A DNA stretch of 64,000 nt from Trebonia sp963795335 (GCA_963795335.1 CAWCHI010000016.1:186001-250000); one strand, 5' to 3'. Positions 53,978-62,949 are shown, counted from the stretch's first letter. A program made the numbers and translations. Notes: generated by a model not told the origin, from the letters alone.

Positions 53978-54043
53978 GCCGGCCGTCCTTCCCGGTCGCG
54001 GGGCGGGCACCCGGCGCCTTCGCCCTGGGTGAACCGCGCTGAC

Positions 54044-54063
54044 AAGTGGGCACTCGCCCACTT
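54044..54063. promoter_or_regulatory. Operator between TetR and methyltransferase genes
   Basis: AAGTGGGC (54044-54051) and GCCCACTT (54056-54063) are perfect 8-base arms with a 4-base spacer. A half-site AAGGTGGGC follows at 54064-54072, touching the methyltransferase start. Confidence 0.7.
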
Positions 54064-54074
54064 AAGGTGGGCGC

Positions 54075-54926
54075 ATGGCCACTCTACCGCCGCCACCAGC
54101 CGGAACCCCGTCCGGCGGACCCGGCGGCTTCGACCCGGCGACCGCCGCGCACCGGCAGCGGCAGGTCGCCGAGGGGTTCGGCGGCGACGCCGGCCGCTAC
54201 GACCGGGCCCGGCCGGGCTACCCGGCCGGCCTGATCGCCCGCATCGTGGCCGGCCGCACCGGCTGCGACGTGCTCGATGTCGGGTGCGGCACTGGCATCT
54301 CCTCGCGGCTGCTGGCGGCGGCCGGCGCCCGGGTCCTCGGGGTCGACCCCGATCCGCGGATGGCCGGGCTGGCCCGGGCGGGCGGGACGACCGTGGAGGT
54401 GGCCCGGTTCGAGGACTGGGACCCGGCCGGGCGCACCTTCGACGCGGTCACCGCGGCGCAGTCGTGGCACTGGGTCGACCCGGCCGCCGGCGCCGCCAAG
54501 GCGGCCGCGGTGCTGCGCCCGGGCGGGCGGCTGGCCGCGTTCTGGAACGCGTTCGAGCCGCCGCCGCAGCTGCGCCGCGCGTTCGGCCAGGTCTTCCGCC
54601 AGGTGCTGCCGGGGGCGCCCGACGCCGGCTTCTGGGACCGGCCCGCGCTGGACGCCTACCGGGCCGGCTGCGCGCGCGTCGCGGCGGCATTGGGGGAGAC
54701 CGGGGCGTTCGGCGAGCCGGAGGAGTGGCTGTCGGCCTGGGAGCGCCCCTACACCCGGGACGAGTGGCTCGACCTGGTGCCGACCACCGGCGGCTTCACC
54801 CGTCACCCGGAGCCGGTGCAGCGCGAGCTGCTGGACGGCCTCGGCGACGCCGTCGACGCGGCTGGCGGGTCGTTCACCATGTCGTACACCACGATCGCGG
54901 CCACCGCCGCCCGCCTGATGACCTGA
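54075..54926 (+). CDS. Class I SAM-dependent methyltransferase
   Basis: 283 residues from ATG 54075. SAM-binding motif I is VLDVGCGTGISSRLL, motif II GVDPDPRMAG and motif IV SWHWVDP; LRPGGRLAAFWN follows. QVAEGFGGDAGRYDRARPGY near the N-terminus matches the methyltransferase type-11 group. The acceptor is unknown. The divergent TetR gene and the operator at 54044-54063 suggest induction by a small molecule, possibly the substrate. Confidence 0.9.
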   Translation: MATLPPPPAGTPSGGPGGFDPATAAHRQRQVAEGFGGDAGRYDRARPGYPAGLIARIVAGRTGCDVLDVGCGTGISSRLLAAAGARVLGVDPDPRMAGLARAGGTTVEVARFEDWDPAGRTFDAVTAAQSWHWVDPAAGAAKAAAVLRPGGRLAAFWNAFEPPPQLRRAFGQVFRQVLPGAPDAGFWDRPALDAYRAGCARVAAALGETGAFGEPEEWLSAWERPYTRDEWLDLVPTTGGFTRHPEPVQRELLDGLGDAVDAAGGSFTMSYTTIAATAARLMT

Positions 54927-54954
54927 CCCGGGCGCCCGGGATAGGGTCCGGGCC

Positions 54955-55359
54955 ATGACGTTCACCCCGCAGGAAATCGCTTACATCGGCGCGCAGCCGA
55001 TCGCCCGGCTCGCTACCGTCGCCCCGGACGGGCAGCCCGACGTGGTGCCGATCGGGTTCGAGTTCGACGGCACCAGCTTTTTCATCGGCGGCATGAACCC
55101 CGACCGGACCCGCCGGACGCTCAACATCCAGGGCGGCAACGACAAGATCGCGCTGGTGATCGACGACGTGAGCACCGAGGCGGGCTGGGCGCCCCGCTTC
55201 CTGCGCGTCTACGGCACGGCCGTGGTGGTGGAGCGGGACACACCCGCCGGGCGGCAGTTGCACCTGAAGCTGACCCCGGTCGTCTCGTGGAGCTTCAACC
55301 TGGACGGGCGCCCGATGCCGGAGGCGGCCGGCGGCGCCCCCACCAAGACCGTGCACTAG
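54955..55359 (+). CDS. PPOX-class F420-dependent oxidoreductase
   Basis: 134 residues from ATG 54955. The split-barrel flavin/F420 fold is visible in FTPQEIAYIGAQPIARLATV followed by PDGQPDVVPIGFEFDG. RTLNIQGGNDKIALVIDDV and FLRVYGTAVVVE complete it. Such proteins reduce small molecules with F420H2. It lies 28 bases after the methyltransferase on the same strand and may be cotranscribed. The convergent LysR frame, which has no stop, reads antisense across it. Confidence 0.88.
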   Translation: MTFTPQEIAYIGAQPIARLATVAPDGQPDVVPIGFEFDGTSFFIGGMNPDRTRRTLNIQGGNDKIALVIDDVSTEAGWAPRFLRVYGTAVVVERDTPAGRQLHLKLTPVVSWSFNLDGRPMPEAAGGAPTKTVH

Positions 55360-56262
55360 TAACGAGCCCGGGCCACGCTCGGCCAGCGCGCCCAGCAGGG
55401 CGGCCAGGGCCGGGGAGTCGCTCATCGAGGCGCGGTGCAGGGCGAGGATCTCCCGGCCCGGCACCGGGTCGGCGACCGGGACCGCGGTCAGCGCGTCGCC
55501 CAGCGGCGCCCGGCCGAGCCGGGGCACCAGGGCGATGCCGAGGCCGGCCCGGGCCAGCTCGATGTGCGTCTCGAACTCCATCGAGACGTGCGCGATCACC
55601 GGGCGCCGGCCGGTGCCGTCGTACATCCGGTTCAGCCACTGCCGGCAGATCGTCCCCTCGGGGGTGGCGATCCAGCTTTCCCCGGCCAGGTCGCGCGGGG
55701 TGAGGACGGCCCGGGCGGCCAGCGGGTGGTCGCGGCGGATGATGACCTCGGCTACGTCGCGGGCGAGCGGGGTGCGGGCCAGGTGGGCGGGGACCGGCAG
55801 CGGGATGTCCCCGTAGGCGTGCACCAGCCCGAGGTCGGCCTGCCCGGCCGCGACGGCGGTGATCGCGTCCCACGGCTCGCGCTCGGTCAGGGTGACCCGC
55901 AGGTCCGGGTGGGCGGCGAGCACCGCCGGGAGGGCGGGGGCGACCAGCCCGCGCACGGCGGTCGAGAAGGCGGTCAGGCGCACGTGCCCGGCGACCGTGC
56001 CAGCCTGCTGGTGCAGGCCCGACTGGAGCTCCTCGAGCCCGGTCAGCAGGCGGCCGCCCTGCTCGACCAGGTGGCGGCCGTGCCGGGTGAGCAGCACCCC
56101 GCGGCCCACCCGCTCCAGCAGCGGCACCCCGGTCTGCTTCTCCAGCCGCTTGATCTGCTGGGAGACGGCGCTCGGGGTGAAGCCGAGCGCGTCGGCGGCC
56201 GCGACGACCGAGCCGTGCGCGTCGACCGCGCGCAGGGCGTCGAGCGAGACCAGGTCAATCAT
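55360..56262 (-). CDS. LysR family transcriptional regulator, 3' end uncertain
   Basis: The start is ATG 56262. The winged HTH reads LVSLDALRAVDAHGSVVAAA, then FTPSAVSQQIKRLEKQTGVP. The effector domain includes HVRLTAFSTAVRGLVAPALP and GIALVPRLG. The family pattern ends near residue 300 (about 55360), but no stop occurs there. The frame stays open to 54874, antisense through the whole PPOX gene. A one-base shift would give a stop at about 55358, so I end it at that point. It diverges from an EamA exporter gene and probably controls it. Confidence 0.8.
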
Positions 56263-56310
56263 GAAGCGATGCTACATGATGAAGCGTTTGATTATTCGCT
56301 GGTGCTTCAT
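56261..56310. promoter_or_regulatory. Repeated ATGAAGC sites in the LysR/EamA promoter
   Basis: ATGAAGC occurs at 56261-56267 and 56279-56285, and inverted (GCTTCAT) at 56304-56310, all in the AT-rich 72-base divergent gap. The spacing suits a LysR tetramer. One copy includes the LysR start codon. Confidence 0.55.
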
Positions 56311-56334
56311 TATGCGACCGGGGAGACTGATCCG

Positions 56335-57267
56335 GTGAACCGCCGTGACATGTCGCTCGCCGCCTTCGTGGCCGCCTTGTGGGGCTTCAACTTCGTCGTC
56401 ATCGACTGGGGCATGGGGGCGGTGCCGCCGCTGCTGTTCGCGGCCATCCGGTTCACCGTGGTGGCCGTGCCGGCCTGCTTCCTGGTGCCCCGTCCGGCGC
56501 TCCCGTGGCGGGCCGTCGCCGCGGTCGGCGGGTTCATGAGCCTGGGCCAGTTCGCGCTGCTGTACCTGTCGCTGCACCTGGGCCTGCCGCCGGGGCTGGC
56601 CGCGCTGGTGCTGCAGGCGCAGGTGGTGTTCACCATCGTGATCGCGGCGGTGGCGCTGCGCGAGCGGCCGTCGCGGGCCCAGGTCGCCGGCACCGGCCTG
56701 GGGGTGGCCGGGCTGGGGGTGGTCGCGGCGGGCACCGGCGGGCGGGTGCCGCTCGCCGCGCTGGCGCTGTGCCTGCTGGCGGGGCTGTCGTGGGGCATCG
56801 GCAACGTGGTCTCCCGGGCTGCCCGCGCCCCCGGCGGGCTGTCCCTGGTCGTCTGGTCGGCCCTGGTCGTGCCGCTGCCGCTGACGGCCCTCAGCCTGCT
56901 GGTCGACGGCCCGGCGGCGCTCGCCCGCGGGCTGGCCGCGTTCGGCTGGCACGCGGGCCTGTCCACCGCCTACACCGCCGGGCTGTGCTCGCTGGTCGGC
57001 TACGCCGTCTTCAACCGGCTGCTCGCCCGCTACCCGTCCGGGCACGTGGTCCCGTGGGTCCTGCTCGCCCCGGTGGTGGCGATGGGCAGTGCCTGGGCGC
57101 TGCTGGGCGAGGCCCCCGGCGTGGCCGAGCTGGCCGGGGCGGCGCTGCTGGTGGCGGGTGTGCTGACCGCCCAGGGGATCACGGCCAGGCGCCGGCGCGG
57201 GCCGGGGCGGGCGGCTCAGCCCGCCGCGCCGGCGAAGGCGGCGACCGTAGCCGGGGTCGGCCGGTAA
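56335..57267 (+). CDS. EamA (DMT) family transporter
   Basis: 310 residues from GTG 56335, with GGGGAGA nine bases upstream. About ten hydrophobic helices form two EamA repeats: AAFVAALWGFNFVVIDWGMG and LPPGLAALVLQAQVVFTIVI in the first, LCLLAGLSWGIGNVVSRAAR and YPSGHVVPWVLLAPVVAMGS in the second. This resembles the YdcZ/EamA exporters of amino acids and metabolites. The C-terminus ends in a basic tail of about 30 residues. It overlaps an antisense relic of a P-loop gene. Confidence 0.88.
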   Translation: MNRRDMSLAAFVAALWGFNFVVIDWGMGAVPPLLFAAIRFTVVAVPACFLVPRPALPWRAVAAVGGFMSLGQFALLYLSLHLGLPPGLAALVLQAQVVFTIVIAAVALRERPSRAQVAGTGLGVAGLGVVAAGTGGRVPLAALALCLLAGLSWGIGNVVSRAARAPGGLSLVVWSALVVPLPLTALSLLVDGPAALARGLAAFGWHAGLSTAYTAGLCSLVGYAVFNRLLARYPSGHVVPWVLLAPVVAMGSAWALLGEAPGVAELAGAALLVAGVLTAQGITARRRRGPGRAAQPAAPAKAATVAGVGR

Positions 57268-57274
57268 CCGTACG

Positions 57275-57369
57275 GCCGGGCAGCCGACCGCGCGGGCGAG
57301 CTCGTGGGCGAGGGTGGTCTGGCCCGACCCGGGCGGGCCGCTGACGACGATCAGCGCCGGGAGCGGCAC
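57275..57369 (-). pseudogene. Fragment of a P-loop kinase gene
   Basis: From GTG 57369 the minus strand encodes LPALIVVSGPPGSGQTTLAH followed by ELARAVGCPAV, the start of an AAA/zeta-toxin or kinase-type ATPase. The Walker A Lys is Gln. After about 30 residues the similarity stops and the frame turns into antisense of the EamA gene. This is a truncated relic. Confidence 0.6.
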
Positions 57370-57436
57370 CGCGCGCCCCCGTTCCTCTTCCTGTTCCTGG
57401 TGGCCGCCGGGCAGCACGGGGCGGGCGCGGGCGGGG

Positions 57437-58189
57437 TCAGGAGAAGTGGGTGCGCGGCCGGCCCAGCAGTTCCCCGTCCAGGTAGATGTCGACCTTCTCG
57501 TTGTAGAAGCAGGCCAGGCCGGCGATCTTCTGGCTTTCCGCCAGCGGGGCCCGGTAGGCCCAGACGATGTCCGGGCGCGCGCCCTGCCCGGTGTCGACCG
57601 ACCAGTACGTCGCGGTGCCCTTGTAGGGGCAGTGGGTCTGGGTCGCGGTCGGGGTCAGCAGCTCGGTTCTGATGTCGCTCAGCGGGAGGTAGTAGCGCGG
57701 CGGCAGGCCGGTCTCGAACAAGATCACCGGGCGGGCCGAGTCGGCCACGGTGACCCCGTCGACCTCCACCCGCACGTGGCGGGAGCTGGCGAGGACGTCG
57801 ACCCGGGTGTAGGGGTCGCGGGGGTGGGTGTAGACCGGCTCGTCTTCCTCCAGCCACTCGTCCATCGCGTCCCACTCCAGCCGCACGAGATCGCGGATCG
57901 CCGCGAGCGGCGAGTCCGGGTAGCGGCGGGCGGCGGCCGGGGCGGTCTTGCCGTCCACCGTGACGTCGTACAGCACGGCGTCGCCGCGGCTGGGCGAGTG
58001 CTCGGTCGTGCCGGTCGCGGCCAGCTCGGCCCGCACGTCGGCCAGCGGCAGGTAGTAGGCCGGGTAGTACGGGACCTCCCAGACCAGCACCGGGTGGCGG
58101 GTGTCGGCCACCAGCCGCCCGCCGAGGTAGGCGCGGACCCGCTTGGCGCCCGGCTCGGTGCGGACCGTCCCGCGTGACTGTGTGTCCAT
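57437..58189 (-). CDS. Protein with two DUF427 domains
   Basis: 250 residues from ATG 58189. The first DUF427 copy spans about residues 10-120 (RVRAYLGGRLVADTRHPVLV, YYLPLADVRAEL). The second spans 135-245 (VRVEVDGVTVADSARPVILF, TQTHCPYKGTATYWSVDTG). An acidic linker separates them. The single-domain relative at 3949-4329 matches the second copy best (TQTYCPYKGDASYYS). The function of DUF427 is not established. Confidence 0.9.
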   Translation of the reverse strand: MDTQSRGTVRTEPGAKRVRAYLGGRLVADTRHPVLVWEVPYYPAYYLPLADVRAELAATGTTEHSPSRGDAVLYDVTVDGKTAPAAARRYPDSPLAAIRDLVRLEWDAMDEWLEEDEPVYTHPRDPYTRVDVLASSRHVRVEVDGVTVADSARPVILFETGLPPRYYLPLSDIRTELLTPTATQTHCPYKGTATYWSVDTGQGARPDIVWAYRAPLAESQKIAGLACFYNEKVDIYLDGELLGRPRTHFS

Positions 58190-58258
58190 GCCGGAAACGC
58201 TACCCCGGCCCGGGCCGGGGTGACACCCGGGCGGGCCGCGCCGACTTCGACAGCTCTA

Positions 58259-58294
58259 TATCGAGAGAATCCTCTTGAGAGATTTCTCTCGATA
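58259..58294. promoter_or_regulatory. Strong operator before the ArsR-type gene
   Basis: TATCGAGAGAA (58259-58269) and TTCTCTCGATA (58284-58294) pair at all 11 positions across a 14-base spacer. The palindrome ends 15 bases before the ArsR-type start. It is the most likely autoregulatory site of that gene. Confidence 0.75.
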
Positions 58295-58309
58295 GGTTAG
58301 TGTCGAGAC

Positions 58310-58978
58310 ATGATGAGCGAAGACCCCGGCCGGCCGGACCTCCCCCCGGAGCGCCGGGTCGCGTCCCAGCCGCACCAGACCCGGCAGCTCACCGACGCGC
58401 GGACGCTGCGCGCGCTGACCCACCCGGTACGCGTCGCCCTGCTCGAAGCCCTGCTGCACGGCGGCCCGCAGACCGCCACCGAGGCGGGCGAGCGGATCGG
58501 CGAGACCCCCACCACCTGCTCGTTCCACCTGCGCCAGCTGGCCAAGTACGGCTTCGTGGAAGAGGCCGGGGGCGGGACCGGGCGAGCCCGGCCCTGGCGG
58601 CTGACCCAGGTCGGCATGTCGTTCGACACCGACCACGCCGACCGGCAAGCCGAGATCGCGTCCGAGGCGGCCATCCGCGTGTTCCGCGAGCGGCAGCTGG
58701 CCCGGTACGAGACCTGGCGGTCGACGCGGCGGTCCTATCCCAAGGAGTGGCGCGACGCCGCGACCGACAGTCAGTACATGTTCTACCTGACCCCGGGGGA
58801 GCTGCGGCAGATGAACGACGAGGTGCACGCGGTGCTGAAACGCTGGTTCGCGCTTGAGGACCGGATCGAGAACCCGTCCCGGCGGCCGGCCGACGCCGCC
58901 CCGGTCGAAACGCTGCTGTTCAACTACCCGATCAGCCTGCCCGGCGCTGCGCCCGGCGCGGACGCCCCGGGCCAGTGA
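58310..58978 (+). CDS. ArsR-like winged-helix transcriptional regulator
   Basis: 222 residues from ATG 58310; ATG 58313 is equally possible. The winged helix spans about residues 25-100: RTLRALTHPVRVALLEALLH, GERIGETPTTCSFHLRQLAK, then YGFVEEAGGGTGRARPWRLT. A long helical C-terminus follows. It controls its own promoter through the palindrome at 58259-58294. It overlaps the MFS gene by GTGA, so the pump is in the same transcript. Confidence 0.88.
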   Translation: MMSEDPGRPDLPPERRVASQPHQTRQLTDARTLRALTHPVRVALLEALLHGGPQTATEAGERIGETPTTCSFHLRQLAKYGFVEEAGGGTGRARPWRLTQVGMSFDTDHADRQAEIASEAAIRVFRERQLARYETWRSTRRSYPKEWRDAATDSQYMFYLTPGELRQMNDEVHAVLKRWFALEDRIENPSRRPADAAPVETLLFNYPISLPGAAPGADAPGQ

Positions 58979-60339
58979 GGGCCGCCCCGCGGGCGCTGGC
59001 CCCGCTCCGCCACCGCCGCTACCGGCTGCTGGTGACCGGGCAGGTCACCTCGGGCGTGGGGGACGCCGCCTACGCGGTCGCGCTGCCCTGGTTCATCCTC
59101 GCCACCCACGGCGGCACGGTACTGCTCGGCACCGTGCTGGCCGCCTACGGCATCCCCCGGACGGCGCTGATCATGGCGGGCGGCTGGGCCAGTGACCGCT
59201 GGCGGCCGCAGACGGTGATGCTGGCGACCGACGCCGTCCGCGCCGTCGCGGTCACCGTGCTGGCGGTCATGGTGGCGGCCGGGCCCGCCCGGGCGGCCCT
59301 GCTGATCCCGGTCGCGGCGGTGCTCGGGGCGGGGGAGGGATTGTTCCTGCCCGCCTCGTTCTCGATCGTCCCGTCGCTCCTGCCCGGCGAGGACCTGCAG
59401 GCCGGCAACGCCCTCGCCTCCGGCGGCACCCAGCTGGCGGCGCTGGCCGGCCCGGCCGCAGGCGGCCTGCTGGTCGCGCTGGGCAGCCCGGCGGCGGCGT
59501 TCGGCCTCGACGCGGTCTCGTTCGCGGTGTCGGCCGCCACCCTGCTGGCGCTGCTGCCGTCGCGCCACCGCGCCCCCGCCGCGACGCCGGCGCCGAAGGC
59601 TTCCGGGCCGGACGCGGCCGCCCCGACCCTGCGCCACCTGCTGCGGACTGAACGGGTGCTGCTGGTGGTGATGGTGATCAACGTGGCCGCCAACCTGGGG
59701 TCGGCCGGGCTCGACGGGGTGGCGCTGCCCACGCTCGCGCACGGGCCGCTGCACGCCGGCGCCGAGGGCTACGGCGCGATCCTGGCCGGGTTCGCGGCCG
59801 GGGCGGTGCTCGGCACCCTGGCGGCCGGGCAGTCCGGCCACCCGCGGCGGCCGGCTGTCACCGGGTCGCTCGCCTTCCTGGTCGAGGCGGTGTTCATCGC
59901 CGTCACCCCGTTCCTGGGCCACCTCGGCCCGGTCGTCGCGGCGCAGGCGCTGTTCGGGGCGTGCAACGGGTTCGGCAACACCTGCACGATCACCGCGTTC
60001 CAGCGCTGGGCGCCGCGTGGCAGCCTCGGCCGGCTGAACGGCGTGATGCTGGTCACCAGCTTCGGGGTGGCGCCGGTCTCGGTGCTGCTGGCCGCCTGGT
60101 CCGGGCGGGCGCTCGGGCCGTCCGCGTTCTTCCTGTTCGCCGCCCTCACCATCGCGCTCGCGGTCTTCGGCGGCCTCACCCAGCGCTGCTGGCGCGACTT
60201 CGGCCGCGCCCAGCCGGACGCGCCGCCGGTCACTGCCCGGCCGGCCGGTGCCGCTCAGCTCGGGCCTGCGGCGGCCAGTGACCTGGCGGCTGGTGACCCT
60301 CTGGCCACCGTCCCGGCGGCTGCCGCCGGGCGGTCATGA
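58975..60339 (+). CDS. MFS transporter (enterobactin/macrolide exporter-like)
   Basis: 454 residues from GTG 58975, overlapping the regulator stop by four bases. About twelve hydrophobic segments are visible. The pattern RHRRYRLLVTGQVTSGVGDA, ALPWFILATHGG, GGWASDRWRPQTVMLATD (motif A) and VPSLLPGEDLQAGNALASGG matches the MefA/EntS-like subgroup that exports macrolides or siderophores. The substrate is unknown. The C-terminal 50 residues are Ala/Pro-rich and soluble. Confidence 0.88.
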   Translation: MRAAPRALAPLRHRRYRLLVTGQVTSGVGDAAYAVALPWFILATHGGTVLLGTVLAAYGIPRTALIMAGGWASDRWRPQTVMLATDAVRAVAVTVLAVMVAAGPARAALLIPVAAVLGAGEGLFLPASFSIVPSLLPGEDLQAGNALASGGTQLAALAGPAAGGLLVALGSPAAAFGLDAVSFAVSAATLLALLPSRHRAPAATPAPKASGPDAAAPTLRHLLRTERVLLVVMVINVAANLGSAGLDGVALPTLAHGPLHAGAEGYGAILAGFAAGAVLGTLAAGQSGHPRRPAVTGSLAFLVEAVFIAVTPFLGHLGPVVAAQALFGACNGFGNTCTITAFQRWAPRGSLGRLNGVMLVTSFGVAPVSVLLAAWSGRALGPSAFFLFAALTIALAVFGGLTQRCWRDFGRAQPDAPPVTARPAGAAQLGPAAASDLAAGDPLATVPAAAAGRS

Positions 60340-60466
60340 CGGCGCCCGCTTCCGTTCGGCGTGGGCGGCCCCGGCCAGCCGATTGAGGGCGTGCAGCCGC
60401 CGGTCCCGCTCGGCCGCGACCTCGGCCATCGCCCCGTCGGCGCGGGCCAGGCGGTAGCGTGGGCGG

Positions 60467-61010
60467 ATGCCCGGCAGTTCCTGGACTATCCGGCCCGCGA
60501 CCGCCGCCGACGCGCCGTTCCTGGCCGACATGCTGATGGAGGCGGTCAACTGGTCGCCCGAGTGGCCAGCCCGCAGCCGCCGCCGGGTGCTGAGCGACCC
60601 GCGCACCGCGCACTACGTGGCCGGCTGGCCCCGGGACGGTGACCTCGGTGTCGTCGCCGAAGCCGGCGGGGTCCCGGTCGGGGCGTGCTGGCTGCGGTTC
60701 TTCCCGGCCTGGCGACCCCGGCTACGGCTACACCGCCCCGGACGTGCCCGAGCTGACGATTGGGGTCGCCCCCGGCTGGCGCGGGCGCGGCGTCGGCCGG
60801 GGGCTGCTGCGGGCGGCTGCCGCCGCGGCCGCCGCGGCTGGGATCAGGCGCATCAGCCTCAGCGTGGAGCGGAAGAACGCCGCCCGCCGCCTGTATGCGG
60901 CGGAAGGTTTCACCGTCACCGACGCGAGCGACCCGCAGTCGGACACCATGGTGAAAACCCTGGCGGACTCCGTTCCGCCCGGTGACGACGGGGAGGGCAG
61001 CGGGCGATGA
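60467..61010 (+). pseudogene. GNAT family N-acetyltransferase, one extra base
   Basis: Start ATG 60467 (PGSSWTIRPATAADAPFLAD). The N-terminal half runs to CWLRFFPA. Then an extra T at 60710 (a C/T pair in an Ala codon) shifts the frame. The C-terminal half continues with GDPGYGYTAPDVPELTIGVA, the acetyl-CoA motif GWRGRGVGRGLL and SLSVERKNAARRLYAAEGF. Corrected length is about 180 residues. The acceptor is unknown. The stop overlaps the next start by ATGA. Confidence 0.8.
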
Positions 61011-61771
61011 CCGGACCAGCGCAGCGCGGGCCAGCGCAGCGGGGCCACCTGGCCCCGCTGCGGCTGGCGGTGCCGCGGGCGGGGGAGGACGTGCCCGCTG
61101 TGCTGTGGCGGCCCGCTCCGCCGGACGGGCCGCCGGCCCGGCGGCCGCTGGTGCTGATCGGGCACGGCGGCGGGATGCACAAGCAGGCGCCGTTCGTGGT
61201 GCGGCTGGCCGAGCGGCTCACGGGCTTCGGGTTCGCCGTCCTGGCGATCGACCTGCCGCTGCACGGCGAGCGGACCCCCTCCGCCGAACGCGGCCTGTCC
61301 CCGCGCCAGCGCCGCGCCCGGCTCGGCCTGGACGGCTGGCGGGAGCGCAACGACAGCGTGACCGCCCAGGCGGTCGCCGACTGGCAGGCGGCCATCGCCG
61401 CCGCCGACGCGGCCGCCCCGGCGCCCTACGGCCCGGCCGGCTACCTGGGGCTCTCGATGGGGACCAGGTCCGGCATCCCGCTGCTGGCGGCCGAACCGCG
61501 GATCAGCGCCGCCGTGCTCGGCCTGTTCGGCCACCCGGCGGCCGACCCCGGGGCCGCCTTCGCCCAGGCCGCCCGGCAGGTCACCGTGCCGGTGCTGTTC
61601 CTGCAGCAGTGGGACGACGAGCTGTTCCCGCGGGCGGACTGCCTGACCCTGTTCGACCTGCTCGCCTCGCCCGGCAAGACCCTGCACGCCAACCCGGGCG
61701 GGCACATGGCGGTGCCGCGCGAAGAGCTCGAGGCCGCGGCCTTGTTCCTGCACCGCCACCTGGGTACGTAG
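61007..61771 (+). CDS. Alpha/beta hydrolase (dienelactone-hydrolase-like)
   Basis: 254 residues from ATG 61007. PLVLIGHGGGMHKQAPFVVR forms the oxyanion region, VLAIDLPLHGERT the next strand, and the nucleophile elbow is YLGLSMGTRSG with Ser. The acid is in LQQWDDELFPR and the His in NPGGHMAVP, so the triad is complete. It probably hydrolyses an ester or acts as a small-molecule esterase. It is coupled to the acetyltransferase gene by a four-base overlap. Confidence 0.88.
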   Translation: MTGPAQRGPAQRGHLAPLRLAVPRAGEDVPAVLWRPAPPDGPPARRPLVLIGHGGGMHKQAPFVVRLAERLTGFGFAVLAIDLPLHGERTPSAERGLSPRQRRARLGLDGWRERNDSVTAQAVADWQAAIAAADAAAPAPYGPAGYLGLSMGTRSGIPLLAAEPRISAAVLGLFGHPAADPGAAFAQAARQVTVPVLFLQQWDDELFPRADCLTLFDLLASPGKTLHANPGGHMAVPREELEAAALFLHRHLGT

Positions 61772-61778
61772 CGGCCCG

Positions 61779-62819
61779 TCACCGGGCGGGTGACGCCGGA
61801 ACCGCCTGGACGCCTGACGGGCAGACCGGGATGACCTTGAGGTTGCCGGGCGGGATGTCAGCCAGGTTCATCCGCTCGGCCGTGCCGCACATCTCCGTAT
61901 CCCGGAACAGGACCGCGTGGTGCAGCGACGCCCACAGCTCGTAGACCGCGCGCGGCGGGCCGTCGCCGATCGCGACTCCCAGGGCCGGGCCGTTGCCGAT
62001 CGTCCAGACGATGTCCTGGGTGACGCCGCGGGAGGTGCGGACCGCGAAGCAGGCCATCCGGCCCCCGGCGTAGATCTGCGGTACCTTGCCCGCGGCCATC
62101 TGGGCGACGGTGTAGCCGTGCGGGTGGCCCTCCTCCTGGTTCCAGCCGAACTCGGCGTACGAGACGGCACCGTCCCCGCAGGTCCCGGTGTTCTGCGCGA
62201 AGCGCCCGCCGTCGAGCTGGGTGACCTGGGCCCGGTAGGCACTGTAGAGGGCGGCCAGGGAGGAGTAGTTCTGGTAGAAGACCTCGGCCACGCCGGGCAC
62301 CGGGGCGGTGCAGACGACCGCCCCGGTCGCGTTCTGCCGGTAGTCCCCGCACTGGCCGGGCGGGAGCAGTCCCCGGCCTTCGACGCTGGTGTCGGCGGCC
62401 TGCAGCACGCCCGCGAGGGTGGCCGGGCCGGAGGTGCCCTGGCCGACCTCCACGCCCATGTTCATGCTGGAGGCGGCAGAGGGACGGGCGCTGCGGCCGG
62501 CGGACGGGCTGATGCTGACGGGCGGGCCGGCGCTGGCGCTCACCGCCGGCGCCGTCCGGGCCCCGGTGCCGGGCAGCGCCGCGGTCCCGCCGCCGGCCGC
62601 CTTCCCCAGCGCGAGCGCCAGTACGCCCGCGACAGCCAGCGCCGCCGCCAGCACCAGCCAGGTCCGGGCCCGGCCGCCCCCCGGCCGGGCTCCCCGCGCG
62701 GTCACCGGCACTGACGGGGTCGCCGGCGGCGGCACGCTGCCAGCGTCCCGGGGAGCTGCCTCGTGCGCGAGCTCCGGAGGCTGGGCGAATTCACCGGGGG
62801 CAAGAGGCTGATCGCGCAT
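61779..62819 (-). CDS. Membrane-anchored extracytoplasmic protein, unknown function
   Basis: 346 residues from ATG 62819. A Pro-rich cytoplasmic segment of about 50 residues is followed by one hydrophobic helix (RTWLVLAAALAVAGVLALAL). An Ala/Ser/Thr/Pro linker and an outside domain with at least five Cys come next (GQCGDYRQNATGAVVCTAPV, TCGDGAVSYAEFG, ACFAVRT, EMCGTAERMNL). The layout resembles the sensor part of membrane kinases and secreted septum proteins, but I do not recognise the domain. The upstream region to 63060 is AT-rich. Confidence 0.8.
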   Translation of the reverse strand: MRDQPLAPGEFAQPPELAHEAAPRDAGSVPPPATPSVPVTARGARPGGGRARTWLVLAAALAVAGVLALALGKAAGGGTAALPGTGARTAPAVSASAGPPVSISPSAGRSARPSAASSMNMGVEVGQGTSGPATLAGVLQAADTSVEGRGLLPPGQCGDYRQNATGAVVCTAPVPGVAEVFYQNYSSLAALYSAYRAQVTQLDGGRFAQNTGTCGDGAVSYAEFGWNQEEGHPHGYTVAQMAAGKVPQIYAGGRMACFAVRTSRGVTQDIVWTIGNGPALGVAIGDGPPRAVYELWASLHHAVLFRDTEMCGTAERMNLADIPPGNLKVIPVCPSGVQAVPASPAR

Positions 62820-62890
62820 GGGCTGTTTCCGTTCGTCGCTGCCCGATATCTACCGTCAACAATGCCATATGTAATCGAGCGGCGACAGCC

Positions 62891-62949
62891 CGTAATTGAA
62901 TAGCCGGGGCCAGCGCGCATTTCACTGGTGAGATAAGTGATTTCAATTA
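62891..62949. promoter_or_regulatory. Spaced inverted repeat in an AT-rich upstream region
   Basis: GTAATTGAA (62891-62899) and TTCAATTAC (62941-62949) are perfect 9-base arms 41 bases apart, upstream of the membrane-anchored protein gene. The gap 62820-63060 has no supported gene. Confidence 0.4.

Noticed and set aside
54874..55359. A true C-terminal domain on the LysR protein
   Set aside because: The residues are antisense of the PPOX gene and have no domain-like composition.
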